NCBI RefSeq assembly: GCF_024498075.1
Contig: NZ_JANHOF010000021.1
Location: 1-64,000 of the forward strand
From: Paenibacillus mendelii
Lineage (GTDB): Bacteria; Bacillota; Bacilli; Paenibacillales; Paenibacillaceae
DNA: 64,000 bases
Direction of reading: 5' to 3'
Shown: positions 17,011 through 26,703 of the stretch, piece by piece
Layout of the letters: every line of letters starts with the position of its first letter
Position numbering within the stretch: position 1 is the stretch's first letter
Position numbers and translations under genes: made by a program
The notes under the pieces: generated by a model
Seen by the model: the letters and a program-made list of their open reading frames with translations, nothing else
What the model was told of the DNA's origin: nothing
The model's database searches: none

Positions 17011-17969
17011 AGCCTGAATTGGCGAGAACGCATACTTCGACATTAAAGGCCGGGGCACAGCCGGTCAGGGCATTGAAGCGAATATGGAACGAACGGATGG
17101 CTTATCTGTTTATGATGCCGTTCCTGATTAGCTTCATTGCCTTTATCCTGATTCCGGTCATCATGGGAATCCTAATGAGCTTCACCTCCTTCGACGCCTT
17201 CCGGTTTCCGGAATTCGTCGGGTTTCAGAATTACATTGCACTGCTGACGCAGGACACTGTGTTCATGAAATATGCCATTCCGAATACGTTGAAATTCGCT
17301 TTCTTCGTCGGACCGATCGGCTACCTGCTCAGCTTTGGGGTTGCGTGGCTCATCTACCAGCTTCCCAAGGATGCGCGCGACATCATTACGCTGGCTTTCT
17401 ACGCGCCTTCGATGGCCGGTGCAGTCGCCTTGACGGTGGTCTGGCAGGCGGCATTCAGCGGGGATTATGTCGGTTATCTGAACAATTACCTGCTTCAGCT
17501 TGGACTGATTGAGACGCCGGTATTGTGGCTTCAGGATCCGAAGTTTCTGCTTCATATTATGATCATAGTTACAGTCTGGATGGGGTTCGGGGTCGGATTT
17601 CTGGCCCTGCTCGCCGGTTTCGATACGGTCAACAAGGAGCTGTACGAGGCGGGGAAAATCGATGGAATCTCAAACCGTTTGCAAGAGGTGTTCTACATCA
17701 CAGTCCCTTCCATGAAACCGCAAATGCTATTCAGCGCGGTCATGGCCATCGTGGGAACGTTGAAGGCGGGTGCAATCTCGACTCAACTGACGGGTTTGGC
17801 GATTACACCGCAGTATGCGGGGCATCTGGTGTTGAATCATATCGATGATTATGCCTTCATCCGTTTCGAGCTCGGCTATGCCTCCATGGTATCAGTCGTT
17901 CTGCTAGTGATCTCATATATCGCGATGAAACTCAGTTACCGGCTGTTCGGCTCGAAGGACGGTGAGTAA
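17007..17969 (+). CDS. Sugar ABC transporter permease (MalF-type), first pair
   Basis: 320 residues from the ATG at 17007, which overlaps the previous stop and has GGAGGGG upstream; an in-frame TTG at 16989 is less likely. Six hydrophobic helices are visible (LFMMPFLISFIAFILIPVIM to MVSVVLLVISYIAM). The coupling EAA loop is ELYEAGKIDGISNRLQ (about 220-235). It forms the channel with the next gene and should dock on the MsmX-type ATPase. The N-terminus is cytoplasmic and basic. Confidence 0.92.
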   Translation: MKPELARTHTSTLKAGAQPVRALKRIWNERMAYLFMMPFLISFIAFILIPVIMGILMSFTSFDAFRFPEFVGFQNYIALLTQDTVFMKYAIPNTLKFAFFVGPIGYLLSFGVAWLIYQLPKDARDIITLAFYAPSMAGAVALTVVWQAAFSGDYVGYLNNYLLQLGLIETPVLWLQDPKFLLHIMIIVTVWMGFGVGFLALLAGFDTVNKELYEAGKIDGISNRLQEVFYITVPSMKPQMLFSAVMAIVGTLKAGAISTQLTGLAITPQYAGHLVLNHIDDYAFIRFELGYASMVSVVLLVISYIAMKLSYRLFGSKDGE

Positions 17970-18834
17970 GATCGCATTCATAACCAAACTAAGACGGATG
18001 ACGATGTTCGAAAAGCTGCTGCTGCTTGTTTTGGGGGCCGTTGCGGCATTCCTGTCACTGCCGATCGTTTTCATTCTCAATCATGCGTTCAAACCGTTTC
18101 ACGAGCTGTTCTTGTTTCCGCCGACGTTTCTGGTCCGGCAGCCGACGCTGACGAACTTCTATGATTTGTTTCTCAGATCGGCCGATTCGATTGTGCCGTT
18201 CTCCCGATACTTATTCAATAGTATCATCGTGGCGGCGTTCACGCTGACGGCTGTCATATTGTCCAGCAGCATGGCGGCATACGTGCTGTCCAAGATCCGC
18301 TTTGGCCCGAAGAAGATCGTCATGGGCGGCATTATGCTTGCCTTGATGTTCGCACCTGAGACAGTGTCCATTCCGCGGTATCTGATCATTAGCTGGCTGG
18401 AGATAAACGATACCTACTTCGGTCATATTCTGCCGTTCATTGCGTCGCCGGTAGCCGTATTTCTCATTAAGCAGTTTATTGACCAAATTCCGAATGATCT
18501 GTTGGAGGCCGGCAAGATTGATGGGGCCTCCGAGTTTCAAGTGTTTATTCGGATCGTCGCCCCATTGACGATGCCGGCGCTTGCCACGGTCGCTATCATT
18601 ACGTTCCAGGGGGTATGGGGAGATACTCAGGCCTCCACCTTATTCATGCAGGATGAGACGATGAAGACACTGCCGTACTTCGTCATGTCGCTGACGAGCG
18701 GGATGGCCAATACGGTCGCGGGTCAAGGAATGGCGGCGGCAGCGGGACTGCTCATGTTCCTGCCGAATCTTGTTCTATTTCTCTTCGCCCAGAAGCGGAT
18801 CATGGAGACGATGGTGCATTCCGGCGTGAAATAA
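17962..18834 (+). CDS. Carbohydrate ABC transporter permease (MalG-type), first pair
   Basis: About 290 residues; the GTG at 17962 overlaps the previous stop and the ATG at 17998 is an alternative start. Six helices, with the EAA loop LLEAGKIDGASEFQVF. It ends FLFAQKRIMETMVHSGVK, the usual MalG-family close. It pairs with the preceding permease. A 172-base gap without a gene follows. Confidence 0.92.
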   Translation: MSKIAFITKLRRMTMFEKLLLLVLGAVAAFLSLPIVFILNHAFKPFHELFLFPPTFLVRQPTLTNFYDLFLRSADSIVPFSRYLFNSIIVAAFTLTAVILSSSMAAYVLSKIRFGPKKIVMGGIMLALMFAPETVSIPRYLIISWLEINDTYFGHILPFIASPVAVFLIKQFIDQIPNDLLEAGKIDGASEFQVFIRIVAPLTMPALATVAIITFQGVWGDTQASTLFMQDETMKTLPYFVMSLTSGMANTVAGQGMAAAAGLLMFLPNLVLFLFAQKRIMETMVHSGVK

Positions 18835-19006
18835 TCGGCAAGGAACGAAGCTTGAAAATATATAGAGTGAACAAAGAGCGGAGCAGGATGAAATTGATTT
18901 CGGAGTAGCGATGGCAGTCGCCTTGTCAACACAGCATTGCGTCTGCTCAGCGGCATAGGACCGAATCAATCGTTCAATCTATATAGAGAAAGAGGTTGGC
19001 TAGCGT

Positions 19007-21073
19007 ATGCAAAGCAACTTTCATATGCGATTTATCGGAATAGCACTTATCGTTCTTCTTCTATTTCCGGCAGCGGCATCCGCAGCACAACCCTATGACA
19101 CCTTCTATATTTCCCATGGAACCGGGGGTGCGGGAACGCGGACGTATTGGATGCAGGACGTCTACATTCTGGGCCCTACGGCTCCGTTAAGCGGTGAGCA
19201 AACGCTGAACAAGCCGAGCGATCTGTTCATTGCCCGCAACGACCATGTCTTCATCGCGGACAAGGGGAATAATCGGATCGTCGAGACGGATGACCAAGGA
19301 AGATGGATCCGATCGATCGGCGATCAGGAAGGGAAGGGGATGCTGAAGGGGCCAGAAGGAGTCTTCGTCAGAGACGACGGCACGGTCTATGTCGCCGATA
19401 CGGGGAATCAGCGCGTTGCTGTATTCGATGAGAAGGGCACCTTCGTGCGCGAGTATGGCACACCCACCAATGATTTGATGCCGAAGGATAACTTCTTCGT
19501 GCCTATCAAATTGGCTGTGGATGCCCGCGGTGTCATGTTTGTTGTATCCAAAGGGTCCTATCAGGGGATTGTCCGGCTGAATCCGCAAGGCGAATTTACC
19601 GGCTTCTTCGGCGGCAACAAAGCGGCCGCAAGCTTCATAGACCGAATAAAACGACAGCTGTTCACGAAGGAGCAATTGGCGCAGGAGGACTTGAAACGGC
19701 CGCCGGAGATTAGCAACATCACGATAGACAAGGACGGCTTCTTCTACACGACCACCTTCGGCTCCGCCAGCGATCAAATCAAAAAATTGAACGCAAGGGG
19801 CGTTAACCGGCTCAGCGGTCTAAAGACGGTAACCATGCCCGAATCGGATCAAATTGCGGATATCGCGGCAGATGAAAGCGGATTCTTCTATGTCTTGGAT
19901 CGCAAGCAGCAGACACGAAGGGACGGCATGATCTCCATCTATGGGCCGGGAGGGACCGAGCTGTTCCGCTTCGGGAAGACCAAGAAGGACCCGCAGCAGC
20001 GGGGGGTCTTCTCCTATCCCATCAGCTTCGATATCGACAGCCGCAACCGGATCTGGGTGCTCGATTCGGACCTGAATGTCATGCAATCGTTCGAGAGAAC
20101 CGTATTCGGCGATGCCGTTCTAACCGCAGCAGCGGACTACTACGTTGGGGATTATAAGAAAAGCAAGGAGAATTGGGCGCTTGTCAGGACGATGAATGAG
20201 CTGGTTAGCCTGACTTACCTCGGATTAGGGGAGGCAGCCCAGAAGGAAGGAAATATGGAAAGCGCGATGGCCTATTTCAAGATGTCCTTCGACAATGAAG
20301 GTTATTCGGAAGCCTTCTGGACCTACCGAATGGAATGGATTGAAGCTAAATTCGTGTATGTCTTCCTTCTAGCCGTCATCCTTTGGCTCCTGTACCGATA
20401 CGTGATCAATCGGGTGCTTAAGCGGTTCTCGAACCAGCTTCCATCAAGCATCCAGCGTGTCACCGAGGAGCTGGCGGACGGATGGAGGACGATGTTTCAT
20501 CCGTATGACGGTTTCTATAGAATGAAGGGCAAGAAATTATCCATCTTCAGCTTGCTGGCCGTGTTAGTGATGGTGATGCTCGGGAAGCTGGCCTCCCTTT
20601 ATTGGACAGGCTTCATCTTCAACCCGATCAATCTGAGCGAGATTAAGCTTGGAAGAGAAATCGCCTTGTTCTTCGCACCTCTGGCGACATGGGTCGTTGC
20701 GAACTATCTGGTTAGTACGGTTAAGGACGGAGAAGGCCGGTTCCGCGACGTACTGCAGGCAAGCATCTTCTCGCTTATGCCTTACGCCGTGTTAATTGGG
20801 CCGATTGTCTTGTTCTCCAATATTCTCGTGCTCGAAGAGGGAATTATCGTCTCTTCGCTTACTTCGGTTATGTGGTTATGGACGATGGTTTTGTTTGTTG
20901 TAAACGGCCAAGTCATTCACAATTTCGATTTCATGGAGAATATGAAAAATTCGTTCATCACGCTATGTACAATCGGGTTGATCTGGATATTTGTTATTGT
21001 CAGCACAGGGCTGACCTTCAACGTGACAGACTTTATTTATCAGCTGTATAAGGAGGTGGCCGTCCTTGGATAA
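19007..21073 (+). CDS. NHL-repeat / Yip1-domain membrane protein
   Basis: 688 residues, start behind AGAAAGAGG. A signal peptide (ALIVLLLFPAAASAAQ) leads to an extracellular beta-propeller of NHL-like repeats (residues about 60-360; FIADKGNNRIVETDDQGRWI, VYVADTGNQRVAVFDEKG, WVLDSDLN). A TPR-like helical stretch follows (VSLTYLGLGEAAQKEGNMES). One helix at about 450-470 and a five-helix Yip1-type domain (about 510-685) make the C-terminus. In the family, this pairing occurs next to CUT1 sugar transporters with DUF5696. No enzymatic motif is seen; a role in sensing or assembling a surface complex is inference. It overlaps the next gene. Confidence 0.82.
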   Translation: MQSNFHMRFIGIALIVLLLFPAAASAAQPYDTFYISHGTGGAGTRTYWMQDVYILGPTAPLSGEQTLNKPSDLFIARNDHVFIADKGNNRIVETDDQGRWIRSIGDQEGKGMLKGPEGVFVRDDGTVYVADTGNQRVAVFDEKGTFVREYGTPTNDLMPKDNFFVPIKLAVDARGVMFVVSKGSYQGIVRLNPQGEFTGFFGGNKAAASFIDRIKRQLFTKEQLAQEDLKRPPEISNITIDKDGFFYTTTFGSASDQIKKLNARGVNRLSGLKTVTMPESDQIADIAADESGFFYVLDRKQQTRRDGMISIYGPGGTELFRFGKTKKDPQQRGVFSYPISFDIDSRNRIWVLDSDLNVMQSFERTVFGDAVLTAAADYYVGDYKKSKENWALVRTMNELVSLTYLGLGEAAQKEGNMESAMAYFKMSFDNEGYSEAFWTYRMEWIEAKFVYVFLLAVILWLLYRYVINRVLKRFSNQLPSSIQRVTEELADGWRTMFHPYDGFYRMKGKKLSIFSLLAVLVMVMLGKLASLYWTGFIFNPINLSEIKLGREIALFFAPLATWVVANYLVSTVKDGEGRFRDVLQASIFSLMPYAVLIGPIVLFSNILVLEEGIIVSSLTSVMWLWTMVLFVVNGQVIHNFDFMENMKNSFITLCTIGLIWIFVIVSTGLTFNVTDFIYQLYKEVAVLG

Positions 21074-23270
21074 AGCGATGGGACGCCGGCGGGTCATCCT
21101 CGTCGCAGCCGGGGCGGTACTCATTCTTGGAAGCGCTGCATGGTTTATCGTATGGCTGCTGACAGATACGGTGTCGCATCGGCTGGATATTCCGGATTAT
21201 ACGGTCTCCTATATGGCCGTAGAAGGAAGCGAGCCTTGGAAGCCGGGCCAGGAGGAGGGACAGGGTTTTGCACGGGCAGCCGAGAACGACCGGTTCCGTC
21301 TGTCCGTACATCCGGATAACGGGCAGATGAAGGTGATGGATAAGAAACAGGGCGTCAAATGGTCGAGCAATCCGTCTCCGGAGCAGGTCAAGACGGAGAA
21401 GGTAGCCGGAACGCTCCGAACGAACATGGAGTCTCCTTTTATTCTGGAATATTTCGAACAGTCCAAAATCCAGCGCCAGGTTATGAATGGACTGGATCCG
21501 AGCGTGAAACGGACGATCACGAAATTGGAGCAAGGCGTTGCCGTTCATTACGATATTGCGAAAGTCAATTTGAGCTTCAGCATGTATTATGTGCTGACGG
21601 ATGACGGGCTTGAGGTATCGATTCCCGCCAAAAGTATAAAAGAATCGGGACCATACCGAATTTTGTCCATTGAGTCCTTGCCGTTCTTCGGCGCAGCTAC
21701 CGGCGAGGAGTCCGGCTATCTGTTCGTCCCGGACGGACCAGGCGGCCTCATTCATTTTCCCCTGCAGAAGGAGCTTGTGGGCAAAGGATACAATCAGGAG
21801 GTGTATGGACCCGAGATTACGAACCGCATCTCGGATTCGGACAACAGCAATGAGGTGGTGATGCCCGTATTCGGCATGAAGAAGGGCGATCAGGCGTTTC
21901 TTGCCGTCATATCGGCGGGCGAGAAGTCATCGATCATCCGGGCACTGCCTGCCGGCATCGTAAGTTCGCTGAATTCGGTTCATGCTAAATTCGTCTATCG
22001 GCAGGAGTACGACCGCCGGCTCAGCCTGGGCGGGAGATCGATCCGGGTGTTTCAGGAGGATCCGCTGCTGCAGGACCGCACCGTTCGCTATCTCTTTCTG
22101 GAGAAGGAAGATGCAGGCTATGTCGGAATGGCCAAGCGTTACCGCCAATATTTAACCGATACGGGGCAGGTGCCCCAAGGACCGCAGCCATCCGTCGGGG
22201 GGCTGGTGCCGCTTGACCTGACGCTGATCGGCGGAGATTCGAATGATTATGGCGACTATCGCTACGAACGCGCAACGACGTTCAAGCAGGCGGAAGAGAT
22301 AGTAACGGAGCTCAAAAAGGCCGGTATAGACAGCATGCGTATTACATACAAGGGCTGGGAGTCCAAAGGGACGATCAACCCCGACAAACGGTTCTCGCCA
22401 GAGTCAAAGCTGGGCGGGGGCAAGGGGCTGCGGGCATTCGTCGAGAAGGCGCATGGCCTCGGCTACGAGGTAGACTTGGCCGTCGATTTGGTCAAAGCAA
22501 ATCCGACGTTCTCCAAGCTGCCGCCGAAGTCTTACGGCATTCGGGGCGTGGAGGAGGATGTGCTGCTGCGGAATGACCAATATTATTTGAATCCCGGCAT
22601 CACCTACAATCTGGCAATGGATATGATCCGCGACGCGAAGGAATACGGAATTGACGGGATGCGCTTCAGTGGATTAGGGGGGCTCTTGTTCAATGACTAC
22701 AATCCTGCATACAACTATACGCGGGAAGACACAGCGTACTTATACGAGAATATCCAGAAGCGTGCACAAGAGGTGCTCGGACATAGCAGTGTCCTTACAG
22801 GCAATCTATATTCGCTTAAGTATACAGGCGAGATCCATACCTTAATATCCGACCCTAGTTATTCCTATGCGGTGGATGAGACGGTTCCCTTCTACCCGAT
22901 TGTTCTGCATGGGAGCATTCCGTATTCGCTAACGCCCGGAAATATGCGTGACGAGGATGGGCGTGAGTTTCTGAAAGCCATCGAATATGGCGCCATTCCA
23001 TCATTCGTGCTGACCTATGAAAGCAGCCGGTCCTTGATGGATACCTTTACATGGGGGATCTTCAGCAGCAAGTTCGTGGATTGGAAGGATGATGTCATCC
23101 GGGAGTATAAATCCTTCAATAAGTTGGCATCTGTTCAAGGGGAGCCGATTACGGATCATTACCGCCGTTCTGAGGGCATTTACGTGACCGTATACGGTAA
23201 TGGTGTCTCCGTCACTGTAGACTACAACCGTAAAGAGTTTCACGTCGGGAAGGAGGGGGATGGCGCATGA
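21066..23270 (+). CDS. DUF5696-domain protein, membrane-anchored, probable TIM-barrel glycosidase-like
   Basis: 734 residues. The start is TTG at 21066, with AAGGAGG 9 bases upstream; it overlaps the previous gene by 8 bases. One N-terminal helix (VILVAAGAVLILGSAAWFIV) anchors it. A beta-rich part (about 50-380) resembles the galactose-mutarotase-like domain before barrels, and residues about 390-640 alternate strands and helices like a TIM barrel (SMRITYKGWESKG, KAHGLGYEVDLAVDLV, GIDGMRFSGLGGLLFNDY). Candidate acid residues lie in the barrel but I cannot name the pair. The DUF assignment is from recall of the family and its neighbours; the activity is unknown. Confidence 0.8.
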   Translation: MDKAMGRRRVILVAAGAVLILGSAAWFIVWLLTDTVSHRLDIPDYTVSYMAVEGSEPWKPGQEEGQGFARAAENDRFRLSVHPDNGQMKVMDKKQGVKWSSNPSPEQVKTEKVAGTLRTNMESPFILEYFEQSKIQRQVMNGLDPSVKRTITKLEQGVAVHYDIAKVNLSFSMYYVLTDDGLEVSIPAKSIKESGPYRILSIESLPFFGAATGEESGYLFVPDGPGGLIHFPLQKELVGKGYNQEVYGPEITNRISDSDNSNEVVMPVFGMKKGDQAFLAVISAGEKSSIIRALPAGIVSSLNSVHAKFVYRQEYDRRLSLGGRSIRVFQEDPLLQDRTVRYLFLEKEDAGYVGMAKRYRQYLTDTGQVPQGPQPSVGGLVPLDLTLIGGDSNDYGDYRYERATTFKQAEEIVTELKKAGIDSMRITYKGWESKGTINPDKRFSPESKLGGGKGLRAFVEKAHGLGYEVDLAVDLVKANPTFSKLPPKSYGIRGVEEDVLLRNDQYYLNPGITYNLAMDMIRDAKEYGIDGMRFSGLGGLLFNDYNPAYNYTREDTAYLYENIQKRAQEVLGHSSVLTGNLYSLKYTGEIHTLISDPSYSYAVDETVPFYPIVLHGSIPYSLTPGNMRDEDGREFLKAIEYGAIPSFVLTYESSRSLMDTFTWGIFSSKFVDWKDDVIREYKSFNKLASVQGEPITDHYRRSEGIYVTVYGNGVSVTVDYNRKEFHVGKEGDGA

Positions 23271-24163
23271 ATGACCGTGAACGCAAGAATCGCAGAGCAA
23301 GTCTGTTCTACAAATTGAAAAGTCAAGGTGTCGGCCATCTGTTTATGCTACCTTGGACAATCGGCTTCTGCGTCTTCATGGCCATCCCGATTGGCTGGTC
23401 GTTATATCTTAGCTTCCAGAAAGTCAGCTTATCGAGCACAGGACTGTTCAAATATGAATTCATAGGCATGCAGAACTTCAAGGATGCCCTGTTCAAGGAT
23501 AACGAATTTACGGTTCAGATCACATCCTTCTTCGGGCAAATGATTCTGATGATTCCCATCATCATTACCTTCTCGCTGCTGGTCGCCATCATGCTGAATC
23601 AGCGTTTCAAGGGGCGGTTCATCTACAGGGCCATCTTCTTCCTGCCCGTCATCTTCTCTACGGGGCAAGTGTTGAATGAATTATTCCAGCAGGGGGCCGG
23701 CGATGTGCCTTTCCTGTCGCAATATGGCATCGATGCGCTTGTGAGGGATAATTTCAGCGGAGTCATGGCGGATATTGTGACACAGGTTCTCGGGAAGATC
23801 ATTCTGATCCTATGGTCGTCAGGCGTACAGATTCTGATCTTTATTGCGGGCTTCCAAACGATTTCCAAATCGATCTATGAAGCGGTTCGGATAGATGGGG
23901 CCTCTCCTTGGTCCAGCTTCTGGAAGATCACACTCCCCGGCATCAAGCCCTTCATCGGCTTGAACCTGCTCTACACGACTGTCGATTTCTTTACCTTTCC
24001 GTTCAACCCGGTGATGCCCCACATCAGGCGGAATATGTTTAATATTTCGACGGGGTACGGATATGCAAGCGCTCTCGCGTGGTTCTATTTTCTACTTATT
24101 ATTGTGATGCTGCTGGTGGTTCTGCGGTTCTTGAACGGCTCGAGCAAAGCGGGGAGGGCTTAA
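23267..24163 (+). CDS. Sugar ABC transporter permease (MalF-type), second pair
   Basis: 298 residues; its ATG overlaps the previous stop (ATGA) with AAGGAGGGGG upstream. Six helices (LFMLPWTIGFCVFMAIPIGW at the start) and EAA loop SIYEAVRIDGASPWSSF. It differs clearly from the permease at 17007, so this is a second transporter and not a recent duplication. It contains a longer external segment (GAGDVPFLSQYGIDALV). Confidence 0.92.
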   Translation: MNDRERKNRRASLFYKLKSQGVGHLFMLPWTIGFCVFMAIPIGWSLYLSFQKVSLSSTGLFKYEFIGMQNFKDALFKDNEFTVQITSFFGQMILMIPIIITFSLLVAIMLNQRFKGRFIYRAIFFLPVIFSTGQVLNELFQQGAGDVPFLSQYGIDALVRDNFSGVMADIVTQVLGKIILILWSSGVQILIFIAGFQTISKSIYEAVRIDGASPWSSFWKITLPGIKPFIGLNLLYTTVDFFTFPFNPVMPHIRRNMFNISTGYGYASALAWFYFLLIIVMLLVVLRFLNGSSKAGRA

Positions 24164-24164
24164 T

Positions 24165-25142
24165 ATGAAGGTCGAAATCATAATGAAGCAGCGCGTACGA
24201 CATCTACGATCGTTGTTGAATGGAAGACAAGCCCAACGGGTGAAGCTTCTGGTTCTGGGGAGGAACACCAACGACGGCCTGTTAGCCAAGCTCTTCATCT
24301 ACTTCATGCTGACGATCGTAGCCTATCTCTATCTGCAGCCCTTTCTCTACATGGTTTCGACGATGGTCAAGACGCTGCCGGATTTGCTGGATCCTACCGT
24401 CCAGTGGATTCCGCGGTCAATCGAGTGGGAGAATCTGTCGCGGGCTCTTAAGGGGTTGAAGTATCAAGAGTCCGTCCTATATACCTTAACGCTTGCCGTT
24501 ATTCCTTCGTTCATTCAGGTACTGATCTGTTCGATTACGGGATACGCGCTGGCCAGGCTTCAATTTTCAGGGAAAAATATATACTTTGCGCTAATTCTGC
24601 TCACGTTTCTTATACCGCCGCAGATCATGATTATTCCACTGTATGTTATCTACAGCAAGCTCGGCTGGCTGAATACGCCGTTCGTGTTCATTATTCCGGC
24701 GCTTCTGGGCCAAGGTTTGAAGAGTGCACTGTTTATTATTATTTTCCGCCAATTCTTCCAATCACTCCCAAAGGCGATTGAGGAAGCGGCGATGATCGAC
24801 GGCGCGTCTATATTTCGGCTGTTCTTCCGTGTCATTCTACCCCTGTCGATACCGGCTTGCCTGGTCGTATTCCTGTTCTCCTTCGTCTGGCACTGGAATG
24901 AGAGCTATCTGTCTTCGATGTTTCTGTCCCAGGACTTTACACCACTATCGGTTCGGCTGGAGAAGCTGGAAACCGCCATCTTCGGCCGGGAGCCGTCCAT
25001 TGAGATGCTTGCTGCCAATCCTGTAACAGAGGGGACCAAGATGGCGGGCGCATTCTTGATTATTTTCCCGCCTCTGCTTGTGTATATGATTGCACAAAGA
25101 TGGTTTGTCGAGGGCATCGAGCGTACCGGTCTTGTGGATTAA
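24165..25142 (+). CDS. Carbohydrate ABC transporter permease (MalG-type), second pair
   Basis: 325 residues, starting one base after the previous stop. A basic N-terminal tail of about 40 residues precedes six helices. The EAA loop is AIEEAAMIDGASIFRLF. It ends VEGIERTGLVD. It pairs with the preceding permease and presumably uses the MsmX-type ATPase, as no second ATPase exists in this block. Confidence 0.92.
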   Translation: MKVEIIMKQRVRHLRSLLNGRQAQRVKLLVLGRNTNDGLLAKLFIYFMLTIVAYLYLQPFLYMVSTMVKTLPDLLDPTVQWIPRSIEWENLSRALKGLKYQESVLYTLTLAVIPSFIQVLICSITGYALARLQFSGKNIYFALILLTFLIPPQIMIIPLYVIYSKLGWLNTPFVFIIPALLGQGLKSALFIIIFRQFFQSLPKAIEEAAMIDGASIFRLFFRVILPLSIPACLVVFLFSFVWHWNESYLSSMFLSQDFTPLSVRLEKLETAIFGREPSIEMLAANPVTEGTKMAGAFLIIFPPLLVYMIAQRWFVEGIERTGLVD

Positions 25143-25292
25143 CCGGCATACCTTGCACCGCGACCACCCTTGGGAAATTCCGATGAGGCGGATAATCTGG
25201 AGAGGAGGCGTTGCCATCTTAACTTACGGCGGGAAAGCGAATCATATGTAATAGAGTCATATTCTAATGATTAGGGATGAGGGGGATGTACA

Positions 25293-26678
25293 ATGAAGGC
25301 GAATAAGTGGACATCAATTGGAATGATAATCGTATTAATGTTTGTCATGATCATGACGGCTTGCTCCAATAATAAGGATTCCGGTGGCAACAAACCGGCA
25401 GACACACCGAAGACGGGAAACAACGCTAATACAGAAGTGGATCCGGCACAAGGCGGATCGGACGATAAGCCCGTTACGTTAAGATTGGTCATGTGGGGGC
25501 CGCCGCTATGGACGGAGACCATCCCGGCCAAGTTCAAAGAGAAGTATCCGAACATTACGCTTGAGGTCGTAACGATTGTCGGCGAGACCGGATCCGTCCT
25601 CGAGAAAGTGACCGCCATGAACGCGGCTGGAACGCCGGCGGATATGGTATGGATTCAATCCTTTCCGGAGTATGTGAAGGATGATCTGCTCGTCGATCTC
25701 AAGCCGTATATGGAATCTGATCCGGTTCTATCGGCCGCAAAGTTCCCGCAATCCGTTCTGGATGCGATGACATGGAAGGGCAAGCTTGTTGCACTGCCAA
25801 GGGCAATCGATGCATACATGATGTATGTGAATAAGGACCTGCTGGCAAAGCATGGTGTCGAGATGCCGACGAAGGATTGGTCGTGGGAGGAGTTCCGGGA
25901 GATTGCCAAGAAGGTGACCGATCCGGCCGCTGGCGAATACGGCATCTCGCCGTTCGTCTTCAACTTCCAGGTACAATCTCAAGCTTATGCGGTATCCAAT
26001 GGTCTTGTGCCCAATCTACAATTCATGAACGAAGATTTGAGCCAGAGCATGCTGGAAGATCCGAAGGTGTTCTCCGCCGTTCAATGGATGGCAGATCTGG
26101 GATGGGTGGACGGATCGCGTCCAACCGATGAGCAGTCAACCCAAGCCGGAATAGACCCCGTAGGACAAGGAGCCTGGATTACGGGCAAATTTGCCTTTGA
26201 TATTATGGGGCAATGGGAAGGCGCCAGTCGGAAGGAAGCCGCGAAGTTCAATTGGGATCTGCTGCCGCTGCCGAAGGGCTCGGTGAAGCAGATTGGCTAT
26301 AATAATATTTCTCCAATGGGTATTCTGAAGAGCTCGCAGAATATAGACGAGGCCGTCAAATTCCTGTCTTGGCTCATTTCGGAGGATGGGCAGCGGGTAT
26401 TGATGGCGGATGGCAACATTCCACTGACGTCCGATCCGAAGATGTGGGAGGAATTGGCACAAATCGAAACGTGGCAGGGTAAAGCCATCAACGATGCCAT
26501 CGTTCAGGAATGCTGCTGGGAGCCTGCACTTGTCGGATGGGATAAATACATCAGCTGGTTCGATGGGGAATTGGGCAGCATCATTAAGAATGGCGGCGAT
26601 CTGAGCATCTTCCAGAGGAAGGCTGCCGAATTTAATCCACATACGAAGCAGCTTCGCAAGGAACTGGGCTTGGAATAG
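25293..26678 (+). CDS. Sugar-binding lipoprotein (family-1 solute-binding protein)
   Basis: 461 residues, start behind AGGGGGATG. The signal peptide ends in the lipobox MTAC (Cys near residue 24), followed by an acidic/Asn-rich linker. The mature part is a standard family-1 binding protein (VTLRLVMWGPPLW, GTPADMVWIQSFPEYV, EAVKFLSWLISEDGQRV). It should hand sugar to the second permease pair. It is the last gene of the block; a truncated group II intron has its end 25 bases downstream in the opposite direction. Confidence 0.9.
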   Translation: MKANKWTSIGMIIVLMFVMIMTACSNNKDSGGNKPADTPKTGNNANTEVDPAQGGSDDKPVTLRLVMWGPPLWTETIPAKFKEKYPNITLEVVTIVGETGSVLEKVTAMNAAGTPADMVWIQSFPEYVKDDLLVDLKPYMESDPVLSAAKFPQSVLDAMTWKGKLVALPRAIDAYMMYVNKDLLAKHGVEMPTKDWSWEEFREIAKKVTDPAAGEYGISPFVFNFQVQSQAYAVSNGLVPNLQFMNEDLSQSMLEDPKVFSAVQWMADLGWVDGSRPTDEQSTQAGIDPVGQGAWITGKFAFDIMGQWEGASRKEAAKFNWDLLPLPKGSVKQIGYNNISPMGILKSSQNIDEAVKFLSWLISEDGQRVLMADGNIPLTSDPKMWEELAQIETWQGKAINDAIVQECCWEPALVGWDKYISWFDGELGSIIKNGGDLSIFQRKAAEFNPHTKQLRKELGLE

Positions 26679-26703
26679 CCTTGGCGGAGTTCGATTGAAT
26701 CGA

